A stretch of 64,000 nt of DNA, from contig CANFJB010000012.1 in the NCBI GenBank assembly GCA_947447375.1, positions 24,734 to 88,733 of the forward strand. The letters run 5' to 3'. The notes under the pieces were generated by a model. It did not search any database and was not told the DNA's origin. It saw only the letters and a list, made by a program, of their open reading frames with translations. Each line of letters starts with the position of its first letter. Position 1 is the stretch's first letter. This document shows, one piece after another, positions 42,660-51,692 of this stretch. This DNA is from Bacteroidota bacterium. GTDB lineage: Bacteria; Bacteroidota; Bacteroidia; Flavobacteriales; Flavobacteriaceae. Position numbers and translations under genes: made by a program.

Positions 42660-43697
42660 ATGTCTGAAGTTACCATCAATTCGAAAAGCAAATTATTTGG
42701 AACAATGCCAAATGGCGATCCTGTTTACAGCTATGAATTGAAAAATAACAATGGCATTGAAGTTAAAATAATCAATTACGGCGCTACCATTACTTCCTTA
42801 AAAATACCATTAAAAACGGGGAAAATTATAGACGTAGTATTAGGATTAGACGCATTAGAAGATTACATAAAATCTTATGAAATCGGTGGTTCTCCCTATT
42901 ATGGAGCAACTGTAGGAAGATATTCAGGCAGAATTAAACAAGGTTTATTTAGTTTAAATAATAAAGTTTACCAACTTGACAAAAACCTTGATAATCATTC
43001 ACTCCACGGCGGGAATATTGGCTTCAGCCAAAGAATTTGGGAGGTTAAAAAAATTACTGAAGGCATAAATCCTTCTATCACATTGACCTATTTTAGTCCA
43101 AATAATGAAGGTGGTTTTCCAGGTGACTTAGAGGTAGAACTCACTTACACGTTATCTGAAAATAACGAATTAAGTCTTCAGTATAAAGCCACAACTTCAG
43201 AGGATACGATTATCAATTTAACCAATCACAGTTATTTTAATCTTGAAGGACCTAGTGAAACTGTTGCAAATCAAGATTTATACATTAACTCCAGTACTGT
43301 TTTAGAAACGGATAATGAGAATGTTCCAACGGGCTTGCTTTTGAGAGTAGATTCTACTTCATATGATTTTTCAAATGCAAAAAAATGTCCAGAAAAAATA
43401 GACACCTCATTTGTTTTAAACAAAGAAAATAAAATTGCAGCTTCACTTTACAGCGAAATAAATAATTTGAAAATGTTAGTTTTCACCGATCAACCTTCGG
43501 TTCATATTTATGTAGGTGGTGAAAATGATGATCAATTAACCAGTAAAGAGAAAATAAAATACCAATCAAACAGTGGGATTTGTTTTGAAACTCAAAATTA
43601 TCCTGACGCGCCAAATCATAGTTATTTTCCGAATTCAGTATTGAAAAAAGGGGGAACCTATTTGCAAAAAACAGTTTATAAATTTGAAATTTATTAA
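42660..43697 (+). CDS. galM: Aldose 1-epimerase (galactose mutarotase)
   Basis: A 345-residue beta-sandwich enzyme that interconverts beta- and alpha-galactose so GalK can use it. Family residues are visible: YYGATVGRYSGRI, DNHSLHGG, the catalytic His in TNHSYFNLEG near residue 180, and the catalytic Glu in GICFETQNYPDAPNH near 310. No signal peptide is seen, so it is cytoplasmic. The frame also has a GTG directly before the ATG at 42660; the ATG is used. It is the first gene of the operon, 2 bases before the GH53 gene. Confidence 0.95.
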   Translation: MSEVTINSKSKLFGTMPNGDPVYSYELKNNNGIEVKIINYGATITSLKIPLKTGKIIDVVLGLDALEDYIKSYEIGGSPYYGATVGRYSGRIKQGLFSLNNKVYQLDKNLDNHSLHGGNIGFSQRIWEVKKITEGINPSITLTYFSPNNEGGFPGDLEVELTYTLSENNELSLQYKATTSEDTIINLTNHSYFNLEGPSETVANQDLYINSSTVLETDNENVPTGLLLRVDSTSYDFSNAKKCPEKIDTSFVLNKENKIAASLYSEINNLKMLVFTDQPSVHIYVGGENDDQLTSKEKIKYQSNSGICFETQNYPDAPNHSYFPNSVLKKGGTYLQKTVYKFEIY

Positions 43698-43699
43698 AT

Positions 43700-44758
43700 A
43701 TGAATAAATCAAAATCCAAAATAGTATTACTAATTGTTATAACGACTTCACTATTATTATCTTTTTGTAGTAGTTCTCAAACTCCAGAACCGGCTCCAAA
43801 TCCAACACCAACTTATAATTTTGCTAAGGGTGCAGATGTGGGTTGGTTGTCACAAATGGAAGCAACAGGATATCGATTTTATGATGCAGATGGAACTGAA
43901 AAAAACTGTTTGCAATTATTAAAAGATAGAGGAATGAATACCATTCGATTACGCGTTTTTGTAAATCCATCAAACGATCGAATTAACGGACACTGTAGCA
44001 AAGATGAAACGGTAGCGATGGCAGTGAGAGCTAAAAACTTGGGAATGCGAGTTATGATTGATTTCCATTATAGCGATTCTTGGGCGGATCCTTCTCAACA
44101 AAACAAGCCTGCAGCATGGGCTTCGCATTCGTTTACCACTTTATTAACCGACGTTTACAATCATACTTTTGAAGTATTAACCGCATTAAAAACTGCAGGT
44201 GTAACTCCGGAATGGGTTCAAATAGGAAATGAAATTCCTGGCGGAATGCTTTGGCCTGAAGGAAATTCAACCAATTTTGGACAACTTGCTCAACTTTTAA
44301 ATAAAGGTTATGATGCTACAAAAGCAATCGATCCAACTATAAAAGTGGTTGTTCATATCGATCAAGGGAATAATAATTCTCGATTTAGATGGTTTTTTGA
44401 CAATGCAAGAACATTCAATGTAAAATACGATGTTATTGGACTTTCTTACTATCCTTATTGGTTGAATAGCGATTATACCGCTACAATTGCCGATCTACAA
44501 AACAATTTGAATGACATGGTAACTCGATACAATAAAGAAGTGATGGTGGTAGAAGTTGGTGGAGATTTTACCTTAGTTCAAAATACAAAAGACATGCTTA
44601 CGGCAACTATTAATGCGGTGAGAAATGTGCCAAATCAGAAAGGACTTGGAGTTATTTATTGGGAACCTGAAGGTGAAAAAACTTGGAGTGGCTATCAATT
44701 AAACTGTTGGCAATCAAATGGAAAGCCATCATTAGCGCTAGATGCTTTTAGAAATTAA
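43700..44758 (+). CDS. Arabinogalactan endo-beta-1,4-galactanase (GH53), exported
   Basis: A 352-residue GH53 enzyme that cuts beta-1,4-galactan, such as pectin side chains, internally. The (beta/alpha)8 barrel begins at GADVGWLSQMEATGYRFYD near 44. The acid/base is Glu178 in QIGNEIPGG and the nucleophile Glu285 in VMVVEVGG. The N-terminus is a signal peptide followed by Cys23 and a Pro-rich linker, suggesting a lipoprotein, although Phe before the cysteine is not ideal. It would act outside the cytoplasm. It is packed between galM and the GH2 gene. Confidence 0.93.
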   Translation: MNKSKSKIVLLIVITTSLLLSFCSSSQTPEPAPNPTPTYNFAKGADVGWLSQMEATGYRFYDADGTEKNCLQLLKDRGMNTIRLRVFVNPSNDRINGHCSKDETVAMAVRAKNLGMRVMIDFHYSDSWADPSQQNKPAAWASHSFTTLLTDVYNHTFEVLTALKTAGVTPEWVQIGNEIPGGMLWPEGNSTNFGQLAQLLNKGYDATKAIDPTIKVVVHIDQGNNNSRFRWFFDNARTFNVKYDVIGLSYYPYWLNSDYTATIADLQNNLNDMVTRYNKEVMVVEVGGDFTLVQNTKDMLTATINAVRNVPNQKGLGVIYWEPEGEKTWSGYQLNCWQSNGKPSLALDAFRN

Positions 44759-44766
44759 TATCAAAA

Positions 44767-47193
44767 ATGATGAAAAATATATTCCAATCCATTACTAAAA
44801 TAGGACTTTTTATTTCGATTTTATATATAAGTTGTTTTAATTCCTTTGCTCAAAATAAAATTAGTCTCGATGAAGATTGGAGGTTTCATTTTGGAAATTC
44901 TGCAGATCCATATAAAGATTTCAATTATGGAAATGTGCTACTATTTCATAAATCGAATGTTTATGATACTACAATTGTAAATCCAAAATTTATTGATTCT
45001 AGTTGGAGAAAAATTAATGTTCCTCACGACTGGGTGGTGTCCTTGCCATTTGAAAAATCAGATACTCATAGTATGGATAGCCACGGTTACAAACCTGTTG
45101 GAGCTGTTTATCCTGAAACTAGTATTGGTTGGTATCGAAAACATTTTACGATTGATAAATCAAAAATCAATAAACGCTTCGAGTTACAATTTGATGGAAT
45201 TTATAGAAATGCTACCATTTGGATTAATGGTTTTTATGTTGGAACTAATTTTAGCGGCTATCTGGGAAATTCCTATGATGTCACTGATTATATGAGTTTT
45301 GAAACGGAGAATGTAATTGTCATTCGAGTTGATGCCACTCAAAATGAAGGTTGGTTTTACGAAGGTGCGGGAATTTATAGACATGTTTGGTTAAATATAA
45401 CTGAAAAAGTATTTATCCCTGAAAATGGTATATACATAAATACTAATCAAAAGGATAAAAGTGCGACAATAAATATTGAAACCACCATTGAAAACAGTAA
45501 TTTATTTCCATCGAATTGTACGACTTATTCCTACATAACTGACAGAAATGGTAAAATTATAGCAAAAACGAATGAAACAAATGTTCGCTTGGAAGCAAAT
45601 AAAAATACCATTGTAAAACAAAAATTAACGGTTCTAAATTCTCGACTTTGGTCGATTGAAGATCCCTATTTGTACAAAGCCATTTCTGTAATTAAAGAGG
45701 GAAACAAAATTCTCCAACAATCAAAAATAAGATTTGGAATTCGAACATTTAAATTTGATGCTACCGAAGGATTTTTTCTTAATGGAAAACAGGTAAAAAT
45801 TAAGGGCACTAATAATCACCAAGATCACGCTGGAATTGGAAGTGCACTTCCCGATTACCTTCAATATTATAGAATTAAATTATTGAAAGAAATGGGTTCG
45901 AATGCCTACAGAGCCAGTCACAACGCTCCTACTCCAGTACTTTTAGAAGCTTGTGACAGTTTGGGAATGCTCGTTTTAGATGAGCAAAGATTACTCAACA
46001 GCAGTTCCGAATACAAAGAACAATTTAAACGGTTACTAATTCGTGATCGAAACCATGCCTCCGTATTTTTATGGTCTATTGGTAATGAAGAACAAAACAT
46101 ACAAGGAAATGAATACGGTAAAAAAATAGCACAGTCGCTATTGGCAATCCAAAAAGAAATTGACCCTTCTCGAACAAGTACCTATGCGGCCGACATGGGC
46201 AATGATTATAAAGGTGTAAATGAAATAATTCCAATTCGTGGTTTCAATTATCGTGAATATGCAGTTTCAGATTACCATCGGGATCATCCAAACCAACCGA
46301 TTTTAGGAACAGAAATGGGAAGCACAGTAACCACAAGAGGGATTTATGTAACCGATTCAATAAGAGCTTACGTTCCTGACCAAGATATTACTGCTCCTTG
46401 GTGGGCGAGTAAAGCGGAGACTTGGTGGAAGTTGGCTGCTGAAAATAAGTATTGGTTGGGCGGTTTTGTATGGACTGGATTTGATTATCGAGGAGAGCCA
46501 ACACCTTTTAAATGGCCAAATATTAATTCTCATTTTGGAATAATGGATGTATGTGGTTTCCCAAAAAACATCTATTATTATTATCAAAGTTGGTGGACAG
46601 ATAAAGACGTTTTGCATCTTTCGCCACATTGGAATTGGCCCGATAAAATTGGCAAACCAATTGATGTTTGGGTAAATACCAATGCAGATGATGTAGAATT
46701 ATTTTTAAACGGTAGAAGTTTAGGAAAAAAAGTGATGCCTAGAAATAGTCATTTGCAATGGGAGGTAAATTATGAACCAGGGATTTTAGAAGCGGTTGCT
46801 TATAAAAAAGGAAAAAAATTAACCACAAAAATTGAAACCACTGGCCAAGCCTCAAAAGTGATTCTATCACCAGACAAAACCATTTTATTAGCTGATGGAA
46901 AAGACGCCACTGTTGTAAATATTTCTTTGGAAGATGAGCTAGGAAGAGTAGTTCCAGATGCAAACAATAGGATTGTTTTTACCCTAAGTGGAAATGCAAA
47001 AATAATTGGAGTTGGTAATGGAGATCCTAGTTCTCACGAGCCTGACAAATGTAAAGACGGAGCATGGCAAAGAAGTACTTTCAATGGAAAATGCCAAGTT
47101 ATTATTCAATCTGAGAGAAAAACAGGGACAGTAATATTGGAGGCAAAATCGACGGGATTGCAATCGGCGACAACAACTTTTAAACTCCAATAA
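44767..47193 (+). CDS. Beta-galactosidase (GH2), exported
   Basis: An 808-residue glycoside hydrolase family 2 enzyme with a signal peptide (about 1-28, ending SFAQ), so periplasmic. Order: sugar-binding jelly roll (about 30-215), immunoglobulin-like domain (about 215-325), catalytic barrel (about 325-610), then two C-terminal beta domains of the DUF4982/invasin-like type. The acid/base is Glu441 (WSIGNEEQN) and the nucleophile Glu516 (LGTEMGS). Together with the neighbouring GH53 it should turn galactan oligosaccharides into galactose. It has no T9SS sorting domain. Confidence 0.93.
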   Translation: MMKNIFQSITKIGLFISILYISCFNSFAQNKISLDEDWRFHFGNSADPYKDFNYGNVLLFHKSNVYDTTIVNPKFIDSSWRKINVPHDWVVSLPFEKSDTHSMDSHGYKPVGAVYPETSIGWYRKHFTIDKSKINKRFELQFDGIYRNATIWINGFYVGTNFSGYLGNSYDVTDYMSFETENVIVIRVDATQNEGWFYEGAGIYRHVWLNITEKVFIPENGIYINTNQKDKSATINIETTIENSNLFPSNCTTYSYITDRNGKIIAKTNETNVRLEANKNTIVKQKLTVLNSRLWSIEDPYLYKAISVIKEGNKILQQSKIRFGIRTFKFDATEGFFLNGKQVKIKGTNNHQDHAGIGSALPDYLQYYRIKLLKEMGSNAYRASHNAPTPVLLEACDSLGMLVLDEQRLLNSSSEYKEQFKRLLIRDRNHASVFLWSIGNEEQNIQGNEYGKKIAQSLLAIQKEIDPSRTSTYAADMGNDYKGVNEIIPIRGFNYREYAVSDYHRDHPNQPILGTEMGSTVTTRGIYVTDSIRAYVPDQDITAPWWASKAETWWKLAAENKYWLGGFVWTGFDYRGEPTPFKWPNINSHFGIMDVCGFPKNIYYYYQSWWTDKDVLHLSPHWNWPDKIGKPIDVWVNTNADDVELFLNGRSLGKKVMPRNSHLQWEVNYEPGILEAVAYKKGKKLTTKIETTGQASKVILSPDKTILLADGKDATVVNISLEDELGRVVPDANNRIVFTLSGNAKIIGVGNGDPSSHEPDKCKDGAWQRSTFNGKCQVIIQSERKTGTVILEAKSTGLQSATTTFKLQ

Positions 47194-47205
47194 TTCGAAT
47201 TTAAA

Positions 47206-48375
47206 ATGAAAAAAAAATTAATCCGAGATACTACTATTCATTTTGAAAATATTTTTCAAAAAACTTCAGATTTTACATTCCTTTCTCCAGGTAGAATTAA
47301 TATAATTGGCGAACATATTGACTATAATGATGGTTTCGTTTTGCCAGCAGCCATCAATAAATACATTTGTTTTGCAATTTCAAAAAATGACAATTCAGAA
47401 TGTACAATTATTGCGAAAGATTTAAATGAAACGTACCAATTTAATTGGAATGAGGAGCTGAAACCAATTGACAAAATGTGGGTCAATTACATTTTAGGTG
47501 TATTGCATCAATTGAAAGAAAAAGAATTTGTAATGCAAGGCTTCAATATGGTTTTTAGCAGTACAATCCCTATGGGTGCTGGGCTGTCATCGTCGGCAGC
47601 TTTAGAATGTGGCTTTGGTTTTGCAATGAATTCAATGTTTAATCTTGGATTATCAAAAAAGGAACTTGCTCTAATTGGTCAAAAATCGGAGCATACATTT
47701 GTGGGGGTAAATTGTGGGATTATGGATCAATTTGCATCTGTTTTTGGCAAGAAAAACAATGTAATAAAATTGGATTGCAACACTTTAGAATACGAATACC
47801 ACAAAGCCGATTTTAAAAATTATTCCTTACTTTTATTGGATAGTAATGTAAAACATACCCATTTAACTTCGGGTTATAATATTAGAAGACAAGAAGTAGA
47901 ACAAGGATTATCAATTATAAAACACTATTTTCCTGAAGTAAAAACTTTTAGAAATTGTAATGAAAAAATGATTTTAGAACTTCGAGAAAAATTAGGTGAA
48001 ACCTTATTCAAAAGATGTCATTTTGTAGTAAAAGAAATTCAACGTGTTCAAGATGCTGTAATCGCTATTGAAAATTCTGATTTTAAACAATTAGGAGAAT
48101 TAATTTCGAAAACTCATATTGGATTATCCAAAGAATATGAAGTAAGTTGTGATGAAATTGATTTTTTGGTAGACTCTGTTCAAAATGAAAAGTCCGTTTT
48201 AGGATCTAGAATGATGGGTGGAGGATTTGGAGGTTGCTCCATAAATTTAGTGGAAAAAGGTTCGGAAAATGAACTTATAGAAAAAATTTCAGCTCAATAT
48301 AAAGCTGCTTTTGGTATCGATTTAAAATCGTACAAAGTAAAAATTTCAAAAGGAACTTCATTTGTAAAAAACTAA
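47206..48375 (+). CDS. galK: Galactokinase
   Basis: A 389-residue GHMP kinase that phosphorylates alpha-D-galactose at C1. The galactokinase signature SPGRINIIGEHIDYNDGFVLPAAI is at about 27-50, the ATP loop PMGAGLSSSAALE near 124-136, and the third GHMP motif GSRMMGGGFGGCSI near 332-345. It has normal length and lies 12 bases after the GH2 gene and 2 bases before galT. Confidence 0.97.
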   Translation: MKKKLIRDTTIHFENIFQKTSDFTFLSPGRINIIGEHIDYNDGFVLPAAINKYICFAISKNDNSECTIIAKDLNETYQFNWNEELKPIDKMWVNYILGVLHQLKEKEFVMQGFNMVFSSTIPMGAGLSSSAALECGFGFAMNSMFNLGLSKKELALIGQKSEHTFVGVNCGIMDQFASVFGKKNNVIKLDCNTLEYEYHKADFKNYSLLLLDSNVKHTHLTSGYNIRRQEVEQGLSIIKHYFPEVKTFRNCNEKMILELREKLGETLFKRCHFVVKEIQRVQDAVIAIENSDFKQLGELISKTHIGLSKEYEVSCDEIDFLVDSVQNEKSVLGSRMMGGGFGGCSINLVEKGSENELIEKISAQYKAAFGIDLKSYKVKISKGTSFVKN

Positions 48376-48377
48376 TT

Positions 48378-49427
48378 ATGCAAGAATTTAATTCCAATGA
48401 ACATCCACATCGCCGATTCAATCCATTATTGAATGAATGGGTTTTAGTTTCTCCACACCGAGCAAAAAGACCGTGGCAAGGACAAAATGAAAGTGTATTT
48501 TCGGATGAATTACCTGAATACGATCCTAGTTGTTATTTGTGTCCAGAGAATATTCGTGCCAACGGAATAAAAAATCCTAAGTATGATGATTGTTTTGTTT
48601 TTGACAATGATTTTGCTGCGATAATTCCAGATGAAGTTAGTTTTGAACACCAAGAAAAAAGTAGTTTTTTAAAAGCTATTCCAGAAAGGGGCCTTGCAAA
48701 AGTAGTTTGTTTTTCACCAAAACATAATCTTACCATTCCAGAAATGGAAATTGAAGCCATAGAAAAAATTATTAAAACTTGGCAACAAGAATATTCAGAT
48801 CTTGGGAAAAAAGAATTTGTAAATTATGTGCAAATTTTTGAGAACAAGGGAAGTATTATGGGATGTAGTAATCCACATCCGCATGGGCAAATATGGGCTC
48901 AAGAATCCTTACCTTCGGAAGTTGAAAAAACCCAAGAAAATTTAAAAGCCTATTATGAAAAAAATGGGCGTACCCTTTTACATGATTATTTGAACGAAGA
49001 ATTAAAATCGAAAGAACGAATTGTTATAGAAAATGAACATTTTGTTGCATTAGTTCCGTTTTGGGCAATTTGGCCATTTGAAACCATGATTATTAGCAAA
49101 CGAGTTTTTGGAAAAATAACCGATTTCTCCCAATCAGAAACAGTTTCATTTGCTAAAATAATTAAAGAAATAACAGTCAAATACGACAACTTATTTGAAA
49201 CCTCATTTCCCTATTCATCAGGGATTCATCAAGCTCCAACGGATGGAGAATTGCATCCTGAATGGCATTTTCATATGCATTTTTATCCGCCACTGTTGCG
49301 AAGTGCCAGCGTAAAAAAATTCATGGTTGGCTATGAAATGCTCGGCGAAACACAACGCGATATTACTCCAGAAAAGAGTGCAGAGATCATCAGAAATTCG
49401 GCCAACGAACATTATAAATTAAAATAA
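48378..49427 (+). CDS. galT: UDP-glucose--hexose-1-phosphate uridylyltransferase
   Basis: A 349-residue HIT-superfamily enzyme that exchanges UMP between UDP-glucose and galactose-1-phosphate. Visible motifs are LNEWVLVSPHRAKRPWQGQ, the zinc-site CYLCP near 52-56, and the active-site HPH in SNPHPHGQIWA near 164-174, with the C-terminal GIHQAPTDG...WHFHMHFYPPLLR. It follows galK with 2 bases between. galE, the next Leloir step, is not in the window. Confidence 0.97.
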   Translation: MQEFNSNEHPHRRFNPLLNEWVLVSPHRAKRPWQGQNESVFSDELPEYDPSCYLCPENIRANGIKNPKYDDCFVFDNDFAAIIPDEVSFEHQEKSSFLKAIPERGLAKVVCFSPKHNLTIPEMEIEAIEKIIKTWQQEYSDLGKKEFVNYVQIFENKGSIMGCSNPHPHGQIWAQESLPSEVEKTQENLKAYYEKNGRTLLHDYLNEELKSKERIVIENEHFVALVPFWAIWPFETMIISKRVFGKITDFSQSETVSFAKIIKEITVKYDNLFETSFPYSSGIHQAPTDGELHPEWHFHMHFYPPLLRSASVKKFMVGYEMLGETQRDITPEKSAEIIRNSANEHYKLK

Positions 49428-49448
49428 CCACCTAAAAACCAATAAATT

Positions 49449-51119
49449 ATGCAGACGTTATCCTCAAAAGATTATTTAGTTTTTTTACTCTACTTCGTTC
49501 TAATTGTAGCTTACGGATATTGGATTTACAATCGAAAAAAGAAAGAAAATACAAGCAGTAAAGACTATTTCCTTGCTGAAGGATCATTGACATGGTGGGC
49601 AATTGGTGCTTCATTAATTGCAAGTAATATAAGTGCCGAACAATTTATTGGAATGAGCGGTAGCGGTTTCAAAATGGGATTAGCAATTGCAACTTACGAG
49701 TGGATGTCGGCAGCAACCTTAATCATTGTTGCTGTATTTTTTATTCCTGTTTACCTAAAAAATAAGATATTTACGATGCCACAATATCTAAATCAACGCT
49801 ATAATAGTAATGTGGCTATGATTATGGCAGTATTTTGGTTGCTACTTTATGTGTTGGTTAATCTAACTTCAATTCTCTATTTAGGTGCTTTGGCAATTAG
49901 TAGTATTTCTGGATTGAATTTAACTTTTTGCATGATTTTTCTAGCTTTTTTTGCCATCATGATCACACTTGGCGGAATGAAAGTAATTGGTTATACCGAT
50001 GTAATTCAAGTTTTCTTTTTGATTTTGGGTGGATTGGTTACTACCTATTTGGCATTGGATTTAGTGGCGAAAGAGTTTGGATCATCAGGTGCTATTGATG
50101 GATTCCAATTAATGACCACGCATGCAAACGATCATTTTCATATGATATTTGACAAAACAAATCCAAACTATATGGATCTTCCGGGAATTTCAGTTTTAAT
50201 TGGAGGGATGTTAATTATCAATTTAAATTATTGGGGTTGTAACCAATATATTACACAAAGGGCTTTGGGTGCCGACTTAAAAACGGCTAGAAGTGGAATA
50301 TTGTTTGCAGCTTTTTTAAAATTATTAATGCCTGTTATTGTTGTATTACCGGGAATTGCAGCATTTGTATTGTATCAAAATGGTCATTTTCAAACGGAAA
50401 TGCTACAAGACGGAAGTTTAAATCCTGATCGCGCCTATCCTACATTGTTGAACTTACTTCCTGTTGGCCTAAAAGGACTTTCATTTGCAGCCTTGACTGC
50501 GGCAATTGTTGCGTCATTAGCTGGAAAAGCAAACAGTATTGCAACGATCTTCACATTAGACATTTATAAAACCAAAATTAATGTTGATGCCGATGAAAAG
50601 AAATTAGTGAATATTGGTAAAAAAACTATCATAATTGCAATGCTAATAGCAGTTGTAGTTGCCCCATTATTAGGAATAGATAAAAAAGGAGGTTTCCAAT
50701 ACATTCAAGAATATACTGGATTTGTTAGTCCCGGAGTTTTTGCTATGTTCATTCTTGGTTTCTTTTGGAAAAAAACGACTTCAAACGCAGCTTTATTTGC
50801 AACAATCGGTGGATTTTTGATGTCAATTATTTTCAAATTTTTGCCGGCATTTGTTGATCTATCTTTTTTAAATCCGATTGGTTTTTCAGTTCAAAATTCA
50901 GATGGAATCTTCGAAATTCCATTTATAGACCGCATGGGATTTGTATTTTTATTCTGTGTTATTGGAATGTACATTATAAGTATTTATGAAAATAAAAAGG
51001 GAATTCAGCCTGATGGATTGGAGGTAGATAAAACAATGTTCAAAATGTCCCCTTCCTTTATTGTTGGTTCCTTAATTGTGGTTTCGATAATTGCAGCGTT
51101 GTATACTATTTTTTGGTAG
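49449..51119 (+). CDS. Sodium/sugar symporter (SSS family, SGLT-like)
   Basis: A 556-residue polytopic inner-membrane transporter of the solute:sodium symporter family, with about 14 hydrophobic helices. The family segments WWAIGASLIASNISAEQFIGMSGSGFKMGLA and GLKGLSFAALTAAIVASLAGKANSIATIFTLDIYK are present; the latter contains the sodium-site serines. By position as the last gene of the operon it should import galactose, though related members take glucose or other sugars. It lies 21 bases after galT. No SusC/SusD pair is encoded beside it. Confidence 0.92.
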   Translation: MQTLSSKDYLVFLLYFVLIVAYGYWIYNRKKKENTSSKDYFLAEGSLTWWAIGASLIASNISAEQFIGMSGSGFKMGLAIATYEWMSAATLIIVAVFFIPVYLKNKIFTMPQYLNQRYNSNVAMIMAVFWLLLYVLVNLTSILYLGALAISSISGLNLTFCMIFLAFFAIMITLGGMKVIGYTDVIQVFFLILGGLVTTYLALDLVAKEFGSSGAIDGFQLMTTHANDHFHMIFDKTNPNYMDLPGISVLIGGMLIINLNYWGCNQYITQRALGADLKTARSGILFAAFLKLLMPVIVVLPGIAAFVLYQNGHFQTEMLQDGSLNPDRAYPTLLNLLPVGLKGLSFAALTAAIVASLAGKANSIATIFTLDIYKTKINVDADEKKLVNIGKKTIIIAMLIAVVVAPLLGIDKKGGFQYIQEYTGFVSPGVFAMFILGFFWKKTTSNAALFATIGGFLMSIIFKFLPAFVDLSFLNPIGFSVQNSDGIFEIPFIDRMGFVFLFCVIGMYIISIYENKKGIQPDGLEVDKTMFKMSPSFIVGSLIVVSIIAALYTIFW

Positions 51120-51175
51120 AAATTTAGCAACTGACTATCAGATAATTATAAATTAGCATTAGAGATTGATTTTTA

Positions 51176-51206
51176 TTTGGTAATTAAAAAATAAGTAGTA
51201 CTTTTG
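51176..51206 (+). promoter_or_regulatory. Promoter of rpsO
   Basis: TTTG (51176-51179), 19 bases, then TACTTTTG (51199-51206). This is the best promoter match in the window and predicts a start near 51212. Confidence 0.75.
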
Positions 51207-51210
51207 CCCG

Positions 51211-51231
51211 GTCTTATAATAGCTGTAAGAC
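51211..51231 (+). promoter_or_regulatory. 5'-end stem-loop in the rpsO leader
   Basis: GTCTTA (51211-51216) pairs perfectly with TAAGAC (51226-51231) around a nine-base loop. It would form at the very 5' end of the roughly 50-base rpsO leader. S15 represses its own translation in several bacteria through leader structures; whether this one does so is inference. Confidence 0.4.
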
Positions 51232-51261
51232 ATACATAAAAATCATTAAACAAATATTGGA

Positions 51262-51528
51262 ATGTATTTAACTAAAGAGATTAAAGAAGAGATCTTCGCT
51301 AAACACGGAGAAAAAACTAACACTGGTAAAGCAGAAGCGCAAATCGCACTTTTCACTTACAGAATTAGTCATTTGACAGAGCATTTGAAAAAAAATCGTC
51401 ACGATTACAATACTGAGCGTTCGCTAGTATTATTAGTAGGTAAAAGAAGAAGTTTATTAGACTACTTGAAGAAAACCGAAATTAACAGATATCGTGAGAT
51501 AATCAAAGTATTGAATATTAGAAAATAA
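51262..51528 (+). CDS. rpsO: 30S ribosomal protein S15
   Basis: An 88-residue primary 16S rRNA-binding protein. The family core is complete: [49 protein letters not shown]. It precedes pnp, the usual bacterial order, with a terminator between. Confidence 0.98.
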   Translation: MYLTKEIKEEIFAKHGEKTNTGKAEAQIALFTYRISHLTEHLKKNRHDYNTERSLVLLVGKRRSLLDYLKKTEINRYREIIKVLNIRK

Positions 51529-51533
51529 TCAAT

Positions 51534-51567
51534 AAAAAAGAGGTGCCCACGCGCCTCTTTTTGTTTT
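51534..51567 (+). terminator. Terminator after rpsO
   Basis: AAAAAGAGG and CCTCTTTTT form the outer stem with GC/GC pairs inside around CCAC, followed by T-rich sequence. An open frame running into pnp starts within this hairpin, which argues against the upstream pnp start. Confidence 0.85.
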
Positions 51568-51692
51568 TAGCCTTAGGGCAAATAGAAGTTAAAAAAGTTT
51601 GGTTTTTCATTGGATTATTAGCAACAACTACAACAACACAACAACTCTGTCGACAGGCAGAATCCCAATGTAAAATTAAAAAAGGAAAATTT

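Noticed and set aside
51543..51692. N-terminal extension of pnp by 50 codons
   Set aside because: It begins inside the rpsO terminator hairpin, has no PNPase similarity, and a good ATG with the normal PNPase N-terminus follows at 51693.
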